Shown here: positions 30,765-42,493 of the stretch, piece by piece
Numbering within the stretch: the first letter of the stretch is position 1
Layout: every line of letters starts with the position of its first letter
Source: Hyalella azteca
Lineage: Eukaryota > Arthropoda > Malacostraca > Amphipoda > Hyalellidae
Direction: 5' to 3'
Length of the DNA stretch: 64,000 nucleotides
Assembly: GCF_000764305.2 (NCBI RefSeq)
Contig: NW_025933329.1
Location: 129,822 to 193,821, forward strand
Position numbers and translations under genes: made by a program
Notes under the pieces: generated by a model
Told to the model about the DNA's origin: nothing
The model's database searches: none
Seen by the model: the letters and a program-made list of their open reading frames with translations, nothing else

Positions 30765-33700
30765 CTGTGGACAAGCTTGAAGTTAATGCAGCACATATTT
30801 CAATGAAAATATCACATTTTCTAGTACGCAAATTCTGTATACCTACTCCAATTACTTAATAACATTCTAATATTTGAATACATACTCTAATATTCTATAT
30901 ACTTACTCTAATTACATAACATTCGAATATTCTAATATTCTATATACATACCATTCTTTTCATGGATCTGTACTAGAGATTTAAAGGATTGCTGTGCCCT
31001 TGCCAGGCTGTATTGGCCCTGGAAAAAAATTGAAAAGGATTACGCTGATATCATGATTTAGTGATGATGGATGTTATCAAATCTGTATATTTTTCATTAT
31101 GTGTGCATCTGATATATAAAGGTAATTAAACGTTAGTAACAAATCTATAGAAGAAATTTGTCCATACCAAGTGTACTCAGAGTGTCACCAAATACCGGTA
31201 GAGTTGAAACCAAGGCATCATTCGTCAGGCTTTACTAGCGGAGAACGAAATTTACAATTGCTTTCCAGCTACCCGTTTGCAACAAATTTCATTTTCAACC
31301 CTCTACCGCGCGACATGATTAACCGGAGCAATATTTTCCCAAGCCTACTTCCCAAAAAGGATACGTTCTAGTGAGCGCAAAATGACTTGCACTGATGGTT
31401 GCCGCCACGTACGACAACTTTAAAATGTTCTCTGTTGCGTACTAACGTAATCAGGTTGCTACACTCAATAGTTTACGTATAATTTAGGTTGAAAGTTATG
31501 TTCCCGGAGAGTGACATACGGCGGTGGAGGGTTAAAATGTTCTCTGTTGCGTGCGAAAGTCATCAGGTTGCTACACTCAATAGCTATCGTATAATTTAGG
31601 TTGAAATTCATGTTCTTGGAGAGTGACATACGGCGGTAGAGGGTTAATGTTGTTAGCGCCGGCTGAATTAGCAACAAGACTCGCTTCCTTTCTACGTACA
31701 CAGCTTGACGTTGTCCACACACATGCGTCTTACCTTGCCTACTTTGTTAGCACCAAATTGTATCCTGGCTTTCCCTTTAACGAGCGTAGCCGCGATCTGC
31801 ATGATGACAGCCTCGATGGTATACGCAGAACTCCAGCCCTGCTTCGTGAGCAGCTCCATACAAATGGCGCCGCCCACCAGCACGTAGCCACCCGAGATTA
31901 CTGGGGCCACGACGCGCACGAACGGAGGCTCGAACGGGAATAACTCCTGACCAAGGAAGACAATGAATGGTTTGAACCGTTTGATCAACAAAAATCCGAT
32001 AAAATAATGTACGCATTATTTTTATTATATTCAGTGATGGGCATAGTCCGCTATTCTGCTAACCGCTAATTAGCAATGCTAACTTTTTCGTTAGCCTATG
32101 TGGCACACTGAATGCTGATTATGATTATATACTGGTTAAGGAAAAAATTAACTTTGCTAATTAGTGGATTAGCGGAGTGTGCTCACCACTGATTATATTA
32201 AATATATATTATTAATTGACAACTAGCCATTTTACAAGGAATTTTTTCAATTCGACATCGACATGTACTCGTCCTGGAAATTTCTATTCAAAATATTTGT
32301 AATTTGTTTTAGGATAGGCCAATTGGAAAAATGGGTGGAACCTTACCCTGAAAACATACCAAAGTAAGACAACAGAACCTCACCATAATGATGGTTTCAT
32401 CTCACCATATCAATGATAATAATGAGGACCCTTACCTTAAAATGAAAATTGAAGAGGATATGATCGAGGCCTTCTTTTTCTTTAAGCTGCACCATATCAT
32501 TGTAGAGAGGCGAGTCTGAATCAACAACTTGCAGCTTCACGTTCCACTCGTAGAGGCTATCGTTGATGAGATCTACGCTGTACACGCCTGCACAAAGCGT
32601 TTGCTTCTTAATGCTCAAGTTCTAAGTCTATAAAATGATTGATAGCTCAACCTAACCTATAAATGACAAACCTCTCTGACTTTCAAGGAGGCCAAATTGT
32701 TGGTGCCCGTATGGCAGGTGCTAGTGTGACAGAAACTTCCCAAATGCTTGACGTTTCTATATAGAAGTACTGCATGTCTCAAAAGTAATGACTGCTTTTG
32801 AATAAAAAGGAAAAACATCTTCAGCAAAGCGCAGGTCTGGCCCAAAGTCAAAGTTGTCTGAGAGAGACCGTCGGTACCTAAATCGAATTGTGAGGAACAA
32901 TCGAAAGACCACGGCTGTTAAAATTACTGCAGACCTCAACGAACACCTACAGAACACTGTTTCCTTAAAGACTGTCCGCTCCAGAATTGTAAAAAGACAG
33001 TCCGCTCCGAGCAGTAGAAAGATGTGATTTTCTCTGACAAATCATCATTTACTTTATTTCCAACCTCTGGCCGAGTTTACGTTTGAATACAGCCAAAAGA
33101 GTCATTTAATCCCGACTGCCTCCTCCCAACCATAAAACATGACGGGGGATCTGTGATGATCTGGGGGCCTATTTCTTGGAAATCCGGGAGACCTATGATT
33201 CATCTTAATGGAATAATTAACTATTAGGAATTAATTAATTAATTAACTATTTAGGAATTTTGGAGGACCAAGCTCATCAAATGGTCCAAGCACTGTTTTC
33301 GGAGGGGAACGCCATCTTTCAATATGATAATGCCCTGATCCATACAGCTGAAAATTGTTTAAAAAAAATGGCACGAGGAACATTCTAGTGAAGTTGAACA
33401 TCTAATTTGGCCACCACAATCGCCAGACCTGAATATTATCGAGCATTTATGGTCGATTTGAGAGATGCGAGCCAGAAATTGATTCCCACCACCATCGTCT
33501 TTAGGGAGGGAGAGCTGGAAGGAGTTTTAACTGAAGAATGGGTTAAAAATCCTTTGGGAACAATTCACAATTTGTATGAATCAATACTTCGTAGAATTGA
33601 GACTGTAATTGCCGCAAAGGTGGACCTACACCAAACTAAAATATATTTTGCGGATTTCTCAGGCGTTTCCCTTACGTTGTCTAACACCAGTACATTATTC

Positions 33701-36700
33701 TGAAATGCTAAGAACAAATGTAGAAGGCATCAGCTGTAAATTTCCACTGTTAATTAGCTACCTATTCTGCTGTTTCCATCATCTGTTAATTATTGACACT
33801 TGCAAGAGATCGATTCATAAAATGAATTAATTATGAATGTCATGCACCAGCTTTAGAAGAGTCGGTCTTATAAATGTCCCCTCTTTTTGATACTTATGAA
33901 TCACTCATGTATGCCACGCACCTGCTTTGAATGCATCACTCTTATAAATGTCCCACTTTATTGATACCTGCAAGAGCCTCATTCATAAAATGAATCACTC
34001 GTGAATGATAGACACTTGCTTCGCCCCCTCTTTTTGATACTTGCAGAGTATAAATAATTCATTTATACTCTGGAGTATATTACCACGTACCTGCTTTGAA
34101 GGCGTCACTCTTATAAATGTCCCTGAGTTCCTTCATGAGGCGGTCGGTGGCCTGGACAGTGCCAGAGATGGAGCCCCTGAGGTAGTCTTGCCGCTGGTTC
34201 GCCTTCAACCGCACTAAAGTCGCCAGGTTCGTGGGATCTATTCCATCATCTTTTTGCAGGTTAGGACTGTTTGTAGTGTCGTCCATGTCGAGCTGAATAT
34301 CTTCTTCCATGTCTTCCTCTTCTTCCTCCATCTCCGAGTCTTCATAGTCTTCCATCGGCGGCTGCAGAGAATCAAGGTTAGAGTACGAAATAATATTTAG
34401 TCATAAAACTAATGAATAAATATCACCAACGAATGAATATATCACCAATGAATAAATATATCACCAACTAATAAATATTTCAAGAACAGAATTATGTCAC
34501 AAAAGTGAAAGGTTGATTTAACATATACATGTAAAAAAATAAGTTGATGAAGGAGTCACATTGATTTTTCCCCAAGATGACAAATAGAAATGAGAAATGC
34601 TAACCCAAGTGGAAAATACCTTAAAAAAGAAATTATTCCAAGAAAATAGATGCCTGATAAAAACAAAATATGTTGACATAAAAAAATGACATTGAAAAAA
34701 TATTTAATTGCAATTGAGAAGTGTAACAGGATGTATGTAAGAAGAATAATAACACATGAAAATATAAGATTCACTATGCGACAGACGCCATACAAGAGAA
34801 ACTATATCAGATGACACTCGTGTCAAAAATGATCGTGCTTAAAAAGTTTATGTTTAACAGTGAGAAAAATGAGAGAGTCCAAAATGATCGTGGTTAAGAA
34901 GAAATTTATGTCTAACAGTGAGAAACATGAGAGTCAAAAATGATCGTGGTTAAGAAGTTTTATGTTCAACAGGAGAAATATGAGAGTCAAAAATGATCGC
35001 GGTTAAGTAGAAGTTTATGTTTAACAGTAGGAAACATGAGAGTCCAAAAGGATTGTGGTTAAGAAGAAATTCATGTTTAACAGTCAGAAACATGCGAGTC
35101 AAAAATGATCGTGGTTAAGAAGTTTATGTTTAGCAGTAGGAAACATGAGAGAGAGTCCAAAATGATCATGGTTAAGAAAGAAGTTTATGTTTAACCGTGG
35201 GAAACATGGGAGAGTCAAAAATGATCGTGGTTAACAAGTAGTTAGTTTATGTTTAACAGTAGGAAACATGAGAGAGCATCAAAAATGATCGTGTTTAAGA
35301 AGAAGTTTAAGTTTAACAGTGAGAAACATGAGAGAGCGTCAAAAATGATCATGGTTAAGACAAAAGTTTAAGTTTAACAGTAGGAAGCATGAGAGAGAGT
35401 CAAAAATAATGGTGGTTAAAAGAAATTTATGTTCAACAGGAGAAACATGAGAGTCAATAATGATAGTGGTTAAGAAAAAGTTAATGTTTAACAGTGAGAA
35501 ATATGAGAGAGAGAGTAAAAAATTATCATGGTTAAGAAGAAGTTCATGTTTAACAGTAAGAAACATGGGAGAGCAACTGACATGTTTGGAGTCGGGTGCG
35601 ACTGATCCAGCGGAGGGAGAGGGAGGCGGTAGGGCATTGAAGCTCAGTTTCTGCTCCAGATCAGGAGGATCGTGCATACCAAATGACGAACACAGTTCCT
35701 GTAATAACAACTTGACCTGCTGCACCACCTGCAATGTGACACGAGCATTACCTTCAGTAATAATAATTGTACTGGCTGCATTACGTGTAGTTTGATACAG
35801 GCTTTAAATCCTGTAATAACAACATGAACCACTGCACCACCTGCAACATCAACCACGCATTAAATCCTGCAATAAAAACTTGACATCATCATAAAAAAGT
35901 CGGTAATTTCAGAATAATATTTCCTCTAAAGCCATCATAAATATGCTGAAAATCATTTGTATAGAACCAAATAAATTACTCAAGTTTTTTATGTGCATGT
36001 AATTTTCTTTTTATCTATACTTATAATACTTGCCACTAATATATATATATATATATATATCAATTGCACAGAAGCAGCAAGCAGCTTCAACATGTAATTG
36101 AAAAAATAAATAATGCAAGTAATTTCATAGGTTTAGAAACTTTGTAGGACGTTGGTCATTTGACTATATTATTTATCCCTAGAAGGTACTGTCAACTGGG
36201 GTGACTTCGGCCACTAGGGGAGACTTCAGCCACCACTAAAACAGAAACAAGTGGCAGCAAAACAAAAAAATAAACGTTGGCCAAAGTCAACCCAGTCATT
36301 TTGGCCAACGTTTATTATTTTATTTTGCTGCCATTTTTCCTGTTGTAGTGGTGGTAAAAGTCACCCCCAGTGGCCAAAGTCATCCCAGTTGACGGTACAC
36401 ATATAAATCAGTAGTAAATAACAAATAGTTACATTATGAATAATGGGTCTTCACTTGGTAGATTGATATCAGCAATTTATTTCATTATTTTCATTTGGTA
36501 ACATGGTACAGGTTTGGGTGTGGATGTAAAATGAGTAATTTTTTTTCATTCACTACTTGCAGAGAGTCCAAAATAATTAATTCGACTAGTGAAACTCACA
36601 GTAACTCTAATTGCATATTTTAATAAACCACAGGCGTTTGAATGGATTTCAATCCATGATTTCAATGCATCATGGATTTTCAATGCATGAACATCTTTTT

Positions 36701-39700
36701 GAAATAATGATCAAGTTTTTTATTTAAATAATGATTCTAAAATTTTTGGGCATTTTAATAAAAAATCTGGAATTAGTCTTAGCATAAGTACTAACCATGG
36801 TGGCATGGTGCAAAGATTAAAAACAAATAATCATATTTTTCTACATAATAATAATTCTAATTAATCATAAAAAATGACATCTAAGCCGTTACAAAATATT
36901 TCTCAGTGAACATGTCATTGAGGCATCACATAGCTTGCTTTGATTATTATCTTTATATGTATTATTGATTACATGTACTGATGCATATAATCAATTTATA
37001 TACCTAATCTTAATATCTTAATATGATTATATGCGTTATTATAATTGCACAAGCTTTGAATGTTCTATCAAAGGCCATGCATACAGAAATGAATGTTCTA
37101 GGCAGCATACTGAAATAATTAATGTAGTTGGAAACTGAAGCAGTTCAGTTGAAAAGCAAAAGATGAAGAAATGCTTCACTGTATCTCATTGCTTACCTAC
37201 CTAAAACAATTGACCTTTCAAGTAATTCTCGGCTGCTGTAAATGAGGTCAAAAATAAGGGGGAAGAAGATGTTGACTAGTACAGGCAAAAGACAGAAATA
37301 GATTGTCTTGTATTTGTTTTGTTTAGTGGATATTTTTAGGTTAAAAACTGAGGAAAGCATAGAGATTACCAGGGTAACATTCTTGCATTGTAATCTCCAG
37401 GGAACTAGTGAGAAGATGGGTAGAACTCTGGAGCTGGAATTCCATTGGAGTGCAATATATATTACAAAAAACTAGGTAACAAGCTATAACCAAGCTAGAA
37501 AACAAACCAAGAATGAAGTTGCTTCATATCTGGAATAGAGTCAGCATTATGGGCATAATGCACATCATCATCTCTACAGGCACCAAGCTATTATATAGAA
37601 TGTGCCTTTAAATTGGTTCTAAACCAATATCTTATCTGCCATTTTGACTTAAAACCTACCAAATCTTAGGAGGTGAAAATTCTCCTAAAAAATGGAGGTT
37701 CTCATATAATGGATAGTTATACCACACTGTCTAAGCCATTCCATCACAAAGTGGTAGCAAGGGCATGTATTATTATCATACACACTATCTAGTTGGCCTT
37801 GAGACCTAACATATAAAGAAAACTCCCATATTACATACAAGCAATGTTTCTATTGTAATATGCCATCTCTACAAGTGCTTATCACACTAGAAAACCATTC
37901 TGATTGTACTGATGTATAATAATTCTTAATGAACTCTAGATTGTGATTATACATAATAATTCTCAATAATGTCACTCGTTATATTTCAAGCCCATATATT
38001 TTTTAAGAGGCCTAGTTTAAATTAAGCCTTTAGCTCTTACCCAGTTGAATTTGTAAAAAGATAAGTTTTACCATTTAGGTTTTTCTGTAATTATGACTGT
38101 ACTAATTAGGTAGTACCAATTTACCTGTGTTATAGAATTTTTGAACTGACAATGGAGCTGGACTCCAAATTGTTTTCTTTAAAGATGGTCAGTATAAATT
38201 TTTTGCAGAATTATTTGCTTCTAACTTTAATAATTCTTATCCAACTCCAGCATCCCATCTTGCTTATCACTGCATGTAGTGTATAATTGAAAAAAATAAG
38301 CTGGCATCAAGTTCAATTCACTATCAAGATTAAATATATTATTATTTTATTCTTTCAATATTAAACAACATTTCTAATTAGCACTGGTAAATTGAAAATC
38401 AGGGTACCGTAAAATGGGGTAACTTAGACCGGCGGGGTAACTTAGACCACTTTCCTTTTTTTTACAAAAACCCCCAGAACTCAGAAACTATTTGACATAG
38501 AAAATTTCTGTCAATGGGCATTAAAGGCCTAATACTGAGGCTACATAATACAATAGAAAGATTTAAAAAGTTTGCATATCTAATAGGTTAAAAAATTAAA
38601 AGCAGGAGCCAGCAATTTATGGTGAGTGAAGCTAGAGTATAGACCTGTATTTTGCACGTTTCAATTCAAGTTTAATTTAGCTAGTAAGAAAATGGCATCA
38701 TTTATAAGAAAAAAAGTGGTCTAAGTTACCCCATTTTACGGTACCAATGGAAATTTTTATAAATAAGAATGTTGCTGATACCCTGATTTATGGTACCCAG
38801 ATTTACTTACAATTCACCAGTGCAAATTAAAAATATTTTTTGATATATTGAAAAAACTTGAAAAAAATGTCAACAAAACAAATTCTCTGGTCTTCAATGA
38901 AACCTGCTTAAAGGAACAAATTCTGCCAACCTATACTTAGTATACTTATACTATGCATATATAAAATATGCAAGTGTGACTGAAAACCAGAGCAACCGTT
39001 TTGTTAACAATCTTCTAATATGTTTTTTCAACAAGTGGATATCAACCTGTATCCACAATACCCTTACCACAATACCCTTGAAAAGCTCAATTTCAAGTGT
39101 TGCAAAACCCTTCACCCGCTTCATAATGAATATTGTATATTTGAAACATTGCATTCCAGTAAAATGTCATTTGGTAACCTGTTTTTTTTTTATCTCCCAG
39201 AGCCAGAAAAAAAATTTGTTCAACTAATTGAAAAACTAATCAGATTGTTAATAAGAAACATGCTCTGGTATTCTATCACATTTGCATAAAAAAGGGGGCT
39301 TCTCACAAGTTACATCACTATATATATATTTTATTTAATATATTAATAGAATAATTTAGTACCCACATGATTATCCCGTCCTGTGGTGTTGCTCAGTCTT
39401 TCTATAGAATTTGTGATGATGGCATCTTCTGTCTCAGAAAACCAGACGGGAGGAGAGTGTGGGTAGGTCTCCTGTAACATAAATTCTTCATTGGTCACAA
39501 TTGGCAAAGGGTATATAATATACAAGCAGAGGTATAAATAGAGAAAAGTTAGGTGGAGATTTTATTGGCACGGGAAGAAATGGACCAATATCAATGAAAT
39601 TTTAGTTCCTGTTAAAGTAACTATCATACATTTATTAACTGGCCCCACCAATGGAATATAGTGATATGTCCTCAATATTAACACCATTTTTTTTTATTTC

Positions 39701-42493
39701 ATTTGAAGTCTACTGCATAGTTTTTAGGCCAAGATATTCAAATTTTAAGTAATAAAAACTCATAACATAAATGAAACTTCCAAACTGAGAGAATAAATTA
39801 TTTCATTTGAGTGTGGTACTGTTTGCTTGCATGTATAGTCTTCTCAATTATATATAACAATTCTCAATTATATGTAATTGAGACATCAGCAAATAGAATT
39901 ATTATAAAGGAGCTCATTTCCCAGATGCAAGCATACTAAGGAAAACTTCAATAACATTTTTAACTAGCAAACCTTTCATTTGACATGTTTTGAAGGAGCT
40001 GGGAAATTAGAAATGACTCAAATACTTCATATAACAACTACTCTTATCTCAAGTGGGACAGCTTTAAATTACTCCCACAAGTAGCAAAATGTACGTACAT
40101 TAAATTTACTTTTGTTTCCATATTGGCAAGGCTTAAAAATTAACAAAAAAAATACAATTCAGCATCTAAGTTTATAACAATTATCAAAATGTGATTCTTT
40201 ATTGTTTTTTATATGCATTTTTAAATAGTTTCTTATGTCTCATACATATTCAATTTCAAAATTGACAGATGAAGGAACTTGCAAACAATAGTTATTTTCA
40301 ATTTCATCAATTTTTCATTATACCTAAAATGCTTAAAAACTTTTTTCAATTTCTAATAAATCTTATATATACGGCATGTCTTCACTATTATTAATTATTC
40401 AAAGAAGTAAGTCATCACTAAATTAGAAAAGTACTTATAAAGCAATATGGTGGTATTCCAATAACAGTCAGCAATCTTGCTTAAAATATAATCAGTAATA
40501 ATTATTGTACATATATGTATATACATTTCCATGTATTTTAAGATAATAAATTTTCAATATTTATAGCAATAAAATAGTTTCAATATGCTTAATTTAGCAT
40601 GAACTAACCAGCAATTTTGAAAGGATGTCAATTTAAGGTTTAGATGGCTTGAGAAAAACTGATAAGATATAACATCTTGACCTTAATAGATATTAATGAT
40701 CTTAAATATCTTATAAATATTAAACATTTTAGATTTTTGCTTCAACCTGCACCATGTACAATTTTCATATATTACCATTCTAGGATTCTAACCTGGTCAG
40801 ACTGGTCCTATATTGTAATTGACAAACTGGTCTTTCAATATTAAAAATCTATTGGTATTTGGTGGTTTCAATGAACTTGACTGACTACAATAATCAGTTA
40901 GCAATTGTTGAAAATCATATAATAAAATATGGGATAGGAGATGAAGGTTGAATTTTACAATTGTGCTATATATATGTGTTCAACAGGTCAACAGATGCAC
41001 ACATCATATAGGATCAGAAGATGAGAAGACCTTAAACTTAAAGTAAACCTTTTTTTATACCTTATAGGTAAGTTATCTTTGATTTGAAAGTTAATAGTCT
41101 ACACTAAATATCTTTCAAAGAGGCAAGTGAGTTATTAAAACTTGTGGATCACATAGAAAATAAGAATGATCATTCATAGATTTAGGTAGGTACTAAAAAA
41201 AATTCAAAGCTGGATTACCTCAATTTTCTGATTGCTTTGAATTAAAGTTACCAAAAATGTCAATAATATACATTTAAATATTACTTTTTAAAGACAACAC
41301 TTCTAAAGAATCCAGTGTCTCCAATGATAAAGATATATAATGAATTTCTCATTTTATTTTTGAATATTAAAAAAATTAGTTTTCCAATTTCTTCTAATTT
41401 ATAATTTTTTTAAATAATTTATTCTGTCAATTGATTCATGCATTGCCTCCGACTTCACACAGGTGTGCAAAATTTCAGATCAATCAGGACAGGTAAAAGT
41501 GTGTCAAATATCAGTTATGAGATTTGCAGCTGACAAAAATATTTTTTTTTTCATTTTTTAATATTGAAAAAAAAATTAAATCATTTATTTTGTCATTTGA
41601 TTCTTGCATTTTCTCCAACATTACACAAGTGTGCAAAATTTCAGATCAATAGGATAAGAAGAAGTGTGTTAAATTTTGATTATAAGATATGTAGCAGACA
41701 CACAAACAAACAAGAAGTGAAGTTAAAGAGAAGTGTTGTAAAAATGAAGATTTGATTGTTAAATTCAAGTCTACTTGTTTGAAAAATGTTTTTATAATTA
41801 CTTGCAATGCAGCAATGCATACCTAACTGTGCATGAAATGAACTAAAAATCAACCAAATAAAAAATGAGATAAAAGTACCACTGAACCTACCACATGAAT
41901 GAACAATAGAAGGAAAATTCAGAGTTTCAGACTACATCAGTACATGAGACTGAGTTGAGTGAAGATTGATGAGCGACTAGCCTAGCAGGCTAGCAGTCTA
42001 GACTCTAAGTCTAGTGATGAAGTCAAGTTTAGTAGGTAGTTCATGTTTAGTTTAGTAGTTCATGCCAATGGCAACATAAAATTTCACCATTGCCTTTTAT
42101 ACATTCAACCCAATATTAAGATAATCAATGTTTTTAAATGATACGTCATTTATAGGCCTAATGCTTTTTCGTTTTGGCATCTCACATCATTTTCAAAAGA
42201 TAAACAAAGGCTCAAAGGGAAGAGAAGGCTTCTACATCGACCTTGAGCTAATTCTCCTTTAGCGCACATTCGCTGGTAAAAATAAGTAGAGTCGAAGCAA
42301 TCATAACCGATGGAAAAAATTCAACACTTACCGTAATATTTGCGTGGATATCATACTTTTTGCCACATTTGGAAACAAATCGACATGTAAGTTCATCAAC
42401 ACTTGCAGCTACGACTTGAAAAAGCTGATCTGACTTTGGGAAAGCATTCTCCAGTACTCTGATTTCTTGTTTCAAAGTTGTTAAACAAGCCAT
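30733..42493 (-). CDS. UBE2Q: UBE2Q-family ubiquitin-conjugating enzyme E2 (complete, 8 exons)
   Basis: Complete orthologue of the UBE2Q1/UBE2Q2 family. These non-canonical E2 enzymes take ubiquitin from E1 as a thioester; they lack the usual HPN motif, and recent work reports activity on hydroxyl groups as well as lysine (family knowledge). Eight exons join in phase into 379 residues (human UBE2Q2 is 375). Seen in order: the N-terminal RWD-like part beginning [29 protein letters not shown], a highly acidic stretch (~143-166), [19 protein letters not shown] (start of the UBC fold), [51 protein letters not shown] with the catalytic Cys308, [21 protein letters not shown] and WFTPPKEDG at the end. 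The start ATG (42493) has A at -3 and G at +4. It lies tail-to-tail with FHOD and in tandem with ZSWIM8. Its introns carry a Tc1-like remnant, MITEs and exon-edge echoes. Confidence 0.97.
30952..31018 (-). CDS. UBE2Q: UBE2Q exon 7
   Basis: 67 bases after a T-rich TTTTTTTCCAG acceptor: [20 protein letters not shown] then KN, plus the first base of a Gly codon before gtatgt. This is the conserved C-terminal UBE2Q helix. It has no start codon and is too short for a simple ORF scan. Confidence 0.94.
31295..31647. mobile_element. piggyBac-type MITE, copy C (opposite orientation)
   Basis: Reverse-oriented copy in the UBE2Q intron between exons 6 and 7. Ends CCCTCTACCGCG (31299) and GGCGGTAGAGGG (31632-31643) followed by TTAA; the left TTAA has become TCAA. 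The terminal ~110 bp is internally duplicated, as in copy A. Confidence 0.75.
31743..31946 (-). CDS. UBE2Q: UBE2Q exon 6 (catalytic cysteine)
   Basis: 68 codons, [20 protein letters not shown] to QFGANK. Contains the active-site Cys in [18 protein letters not shown]. The donor gtaggc after GANK is chosen because it gives the family length (GANK-GQYSL). A gtaaga three codons on (after VGK) is also in phase and has a stronger consensus. Confidence 0.94.
32024..32199. mobile_element. hAT-type MITE, 160 bp, with perfect 8-bp target duplication
   Basis: The element (32032-32191) starts CAGTGATGGGCATAGTCCGC and ends with the imperfect inverse of it (left CAGTGATGGGCATAGTCCGCT and right CAGTGGTGAGCACACTCCGCT compared on the same strand). 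It is flanked on both sides by ATTATATT. An 8-bp duplication and CAG-initial termini are hAT hallmarks. Non-coding, inside the UBE2Q intron between exons 5 and 6. Confidence 0.85.
32436..32587 (-). CDS. UBE2Q: UBE2Q exon 5
   Basis: [20 protein letters not shown] to [12 protein letters not shown], donor gtaagg. Near-identical to the central UBC segment of vertebrate UBE2Q2. Confidence 0.96.
32660..33650 (+). pseudogene. degenerate Tc1-like (Tc1/mariner) transposase, DD34E type
   Basis: Fragments of one transposase appear in order across shifting frames in a UBE2Q intron, opposite to the gene. Seen: the N-terminal helix-turn-helix [20 protein letters not shown], the second helix block [20 protein letters not shown], the first catalytic Asp in [32 protein letters not shown], the second Asp in [11 protein letters not shown] and the catalytic Glu in [15 protein letters not shown], then [11 protein letters not shown] at the end. 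Several stops and frameshifts interrupt it, so it is dead. Terminal inverted repeats were not found. Confidence 0.9.
33795..34090 (-). repeat. degenerate tandem copies of UBE2Q exon 4 3' end and donor
   Basis: On the gene strand, GGGACATTTATAAGAGTGAT GCATTCAAAGCAG before gtgcgt (33916-33954) copies the real exon end with two mismatches in 33 bases; a more decayed copy with donor gtgcat lies at 33842-33880. CTCATTCATAAAATGAAT and TTTTTGATACTTGCA blocks repeat between them. Confidence 0.85.
34091..34361 (-). CDS. UBE2Q: UBE2Q exon 4 (acidic linker and start of UBC fold)
   Basis: Starts after TCTGCAG with [20 protein letters not shown], then [20 protein letters not shown] and [16 protein letters not shown]; exits in phase 1 before gtacgt. 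The acidic block is typical of UBE2Q. Its 3' end is echoed twice downstream. Confidence 0.95.
34830..35575 (-). repeat. ~57-bp array abutting the UBE2Q exon 3 donor, ~12 units
   Basis: Unit AAAATGATCGTGGTTAAGAA then GAAGTTTATGTTTAACAGTGAGAAACATGAGAGAGTC on the plus strand (two joined parts). The last unit ends a few bases from the donor at 35581. Confidence 0.88.
35582..35728 (-). CDS. UBE2Q: UBE2Q exon 3
   Basis: 49 codons, [17 protein letters not shown] to VAPDSKH, phase 0 at both ends; donor gtcagt. Aligns with the RQQLKWLICELCSLY region. The 5' edge is echoed upstream and a 57-bp array begins right at the donor. Confidence 0.9.
35729..35880 (-). repeat. 112-bp duplication of the UBE2Q exon 3 acceptor
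   Basis: CCTGTAATAACAACWTGAMC then ACTGCACCACCTGCAA at 35810-35846 copies the real acceptor and first 31 exon bases at 35698-35734. The copied acceptor TTGCAG|GTGGTGCAG is intact. Confidence 0.85.
36040..36061. repeat. (TA)n microsatellite
   Basis: About eleven TA units in UBE2Q intron 2. Confidence 0.95.
36185..36399. mobile_element. hairpin MITE related to the one at 38403
   Basis: Left end GGTACTGTCAACTGGGGTGA and right end (inverse) GTGTACCGTCAACTGGGATG. Almost the whole ~215 bp folds on itself, including CAAAATGACTGGGTTG-side arms around CGTTGGCCAA and TTGGCCAACG. The terminal motif is a diverged version of the 38403 element. Confidence 0.75.
36400..39366. other. UBE2Q intron 2, remainder
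   Basis: Apart from the MITE at 38403 I see only AT-rich sequence without arrays or coding signals, unlike the other introns. Confidence 0.5.
38403..38745. mobile_element. MITE with long inverted repeats, GGTACCGTAAAATGGGG family
   Basis: GGTACCGTAAAATGGGGTAA (then CTTAGACC) at 38403 reappears inverted at 38718-38745. The motif GGGGTAACTTAGACC is repeated once inside the left end. Non-coding; UBE2Q intron 2. If TA is the target duplication, this is a Tc1/mariner-type MITE (inference). Confidence 0.75.
39367..39471 (-). CDS. UBE2Q: UBE2Q exon 2
   Basis: 35 codons, acceptor TTACAG, donor gtgggt. Reads [16 protein letters not shown] and [13 protein letters not shown], matching the family's SYPSSSPIWFVDSEDP and LERL segments. 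Confidence 0.93.
39472..42331. other. UBE2Q intron 1
   Basis: AT-rich with no coding signal; holds the duplicated repeat at 41395. Many poly-T and poly-A runs. Confidence 0.5.
41395..41712. repeat. two direct copies (~170 bp) of a dispersed-repeat-like sequence
   Basis: GTGTGCAAAATTTCAGATCA and the surrounding ATTTATTCTGTCA...AAGTGTGT...CAGACA pattern occur twice in tandem. The wording resembles 3' tails of non-LTR elements in invertebrates (inference). UBE2Q first intron. Confidence 0.4.
42332..42493 (-). CDS. UBE2Q: UBE2Q exon 1 (start codon)
   Basis: 54 codons from ATG to HANIT, ending before gtaagt. RWD-like N-terminus ([23 protein letters not shown]) aligned with UBE2Q2. Phase 0 out. 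Confidence 0.95.

Noticed and set aside
33407..33703. 98-residue plus-strand ORF beginning [11 protein letters not shown]
   Set aside because: Frame-shifted reading of the Tc1-like transposase; the conserved [12 protein letters not shown] lies in another frame.
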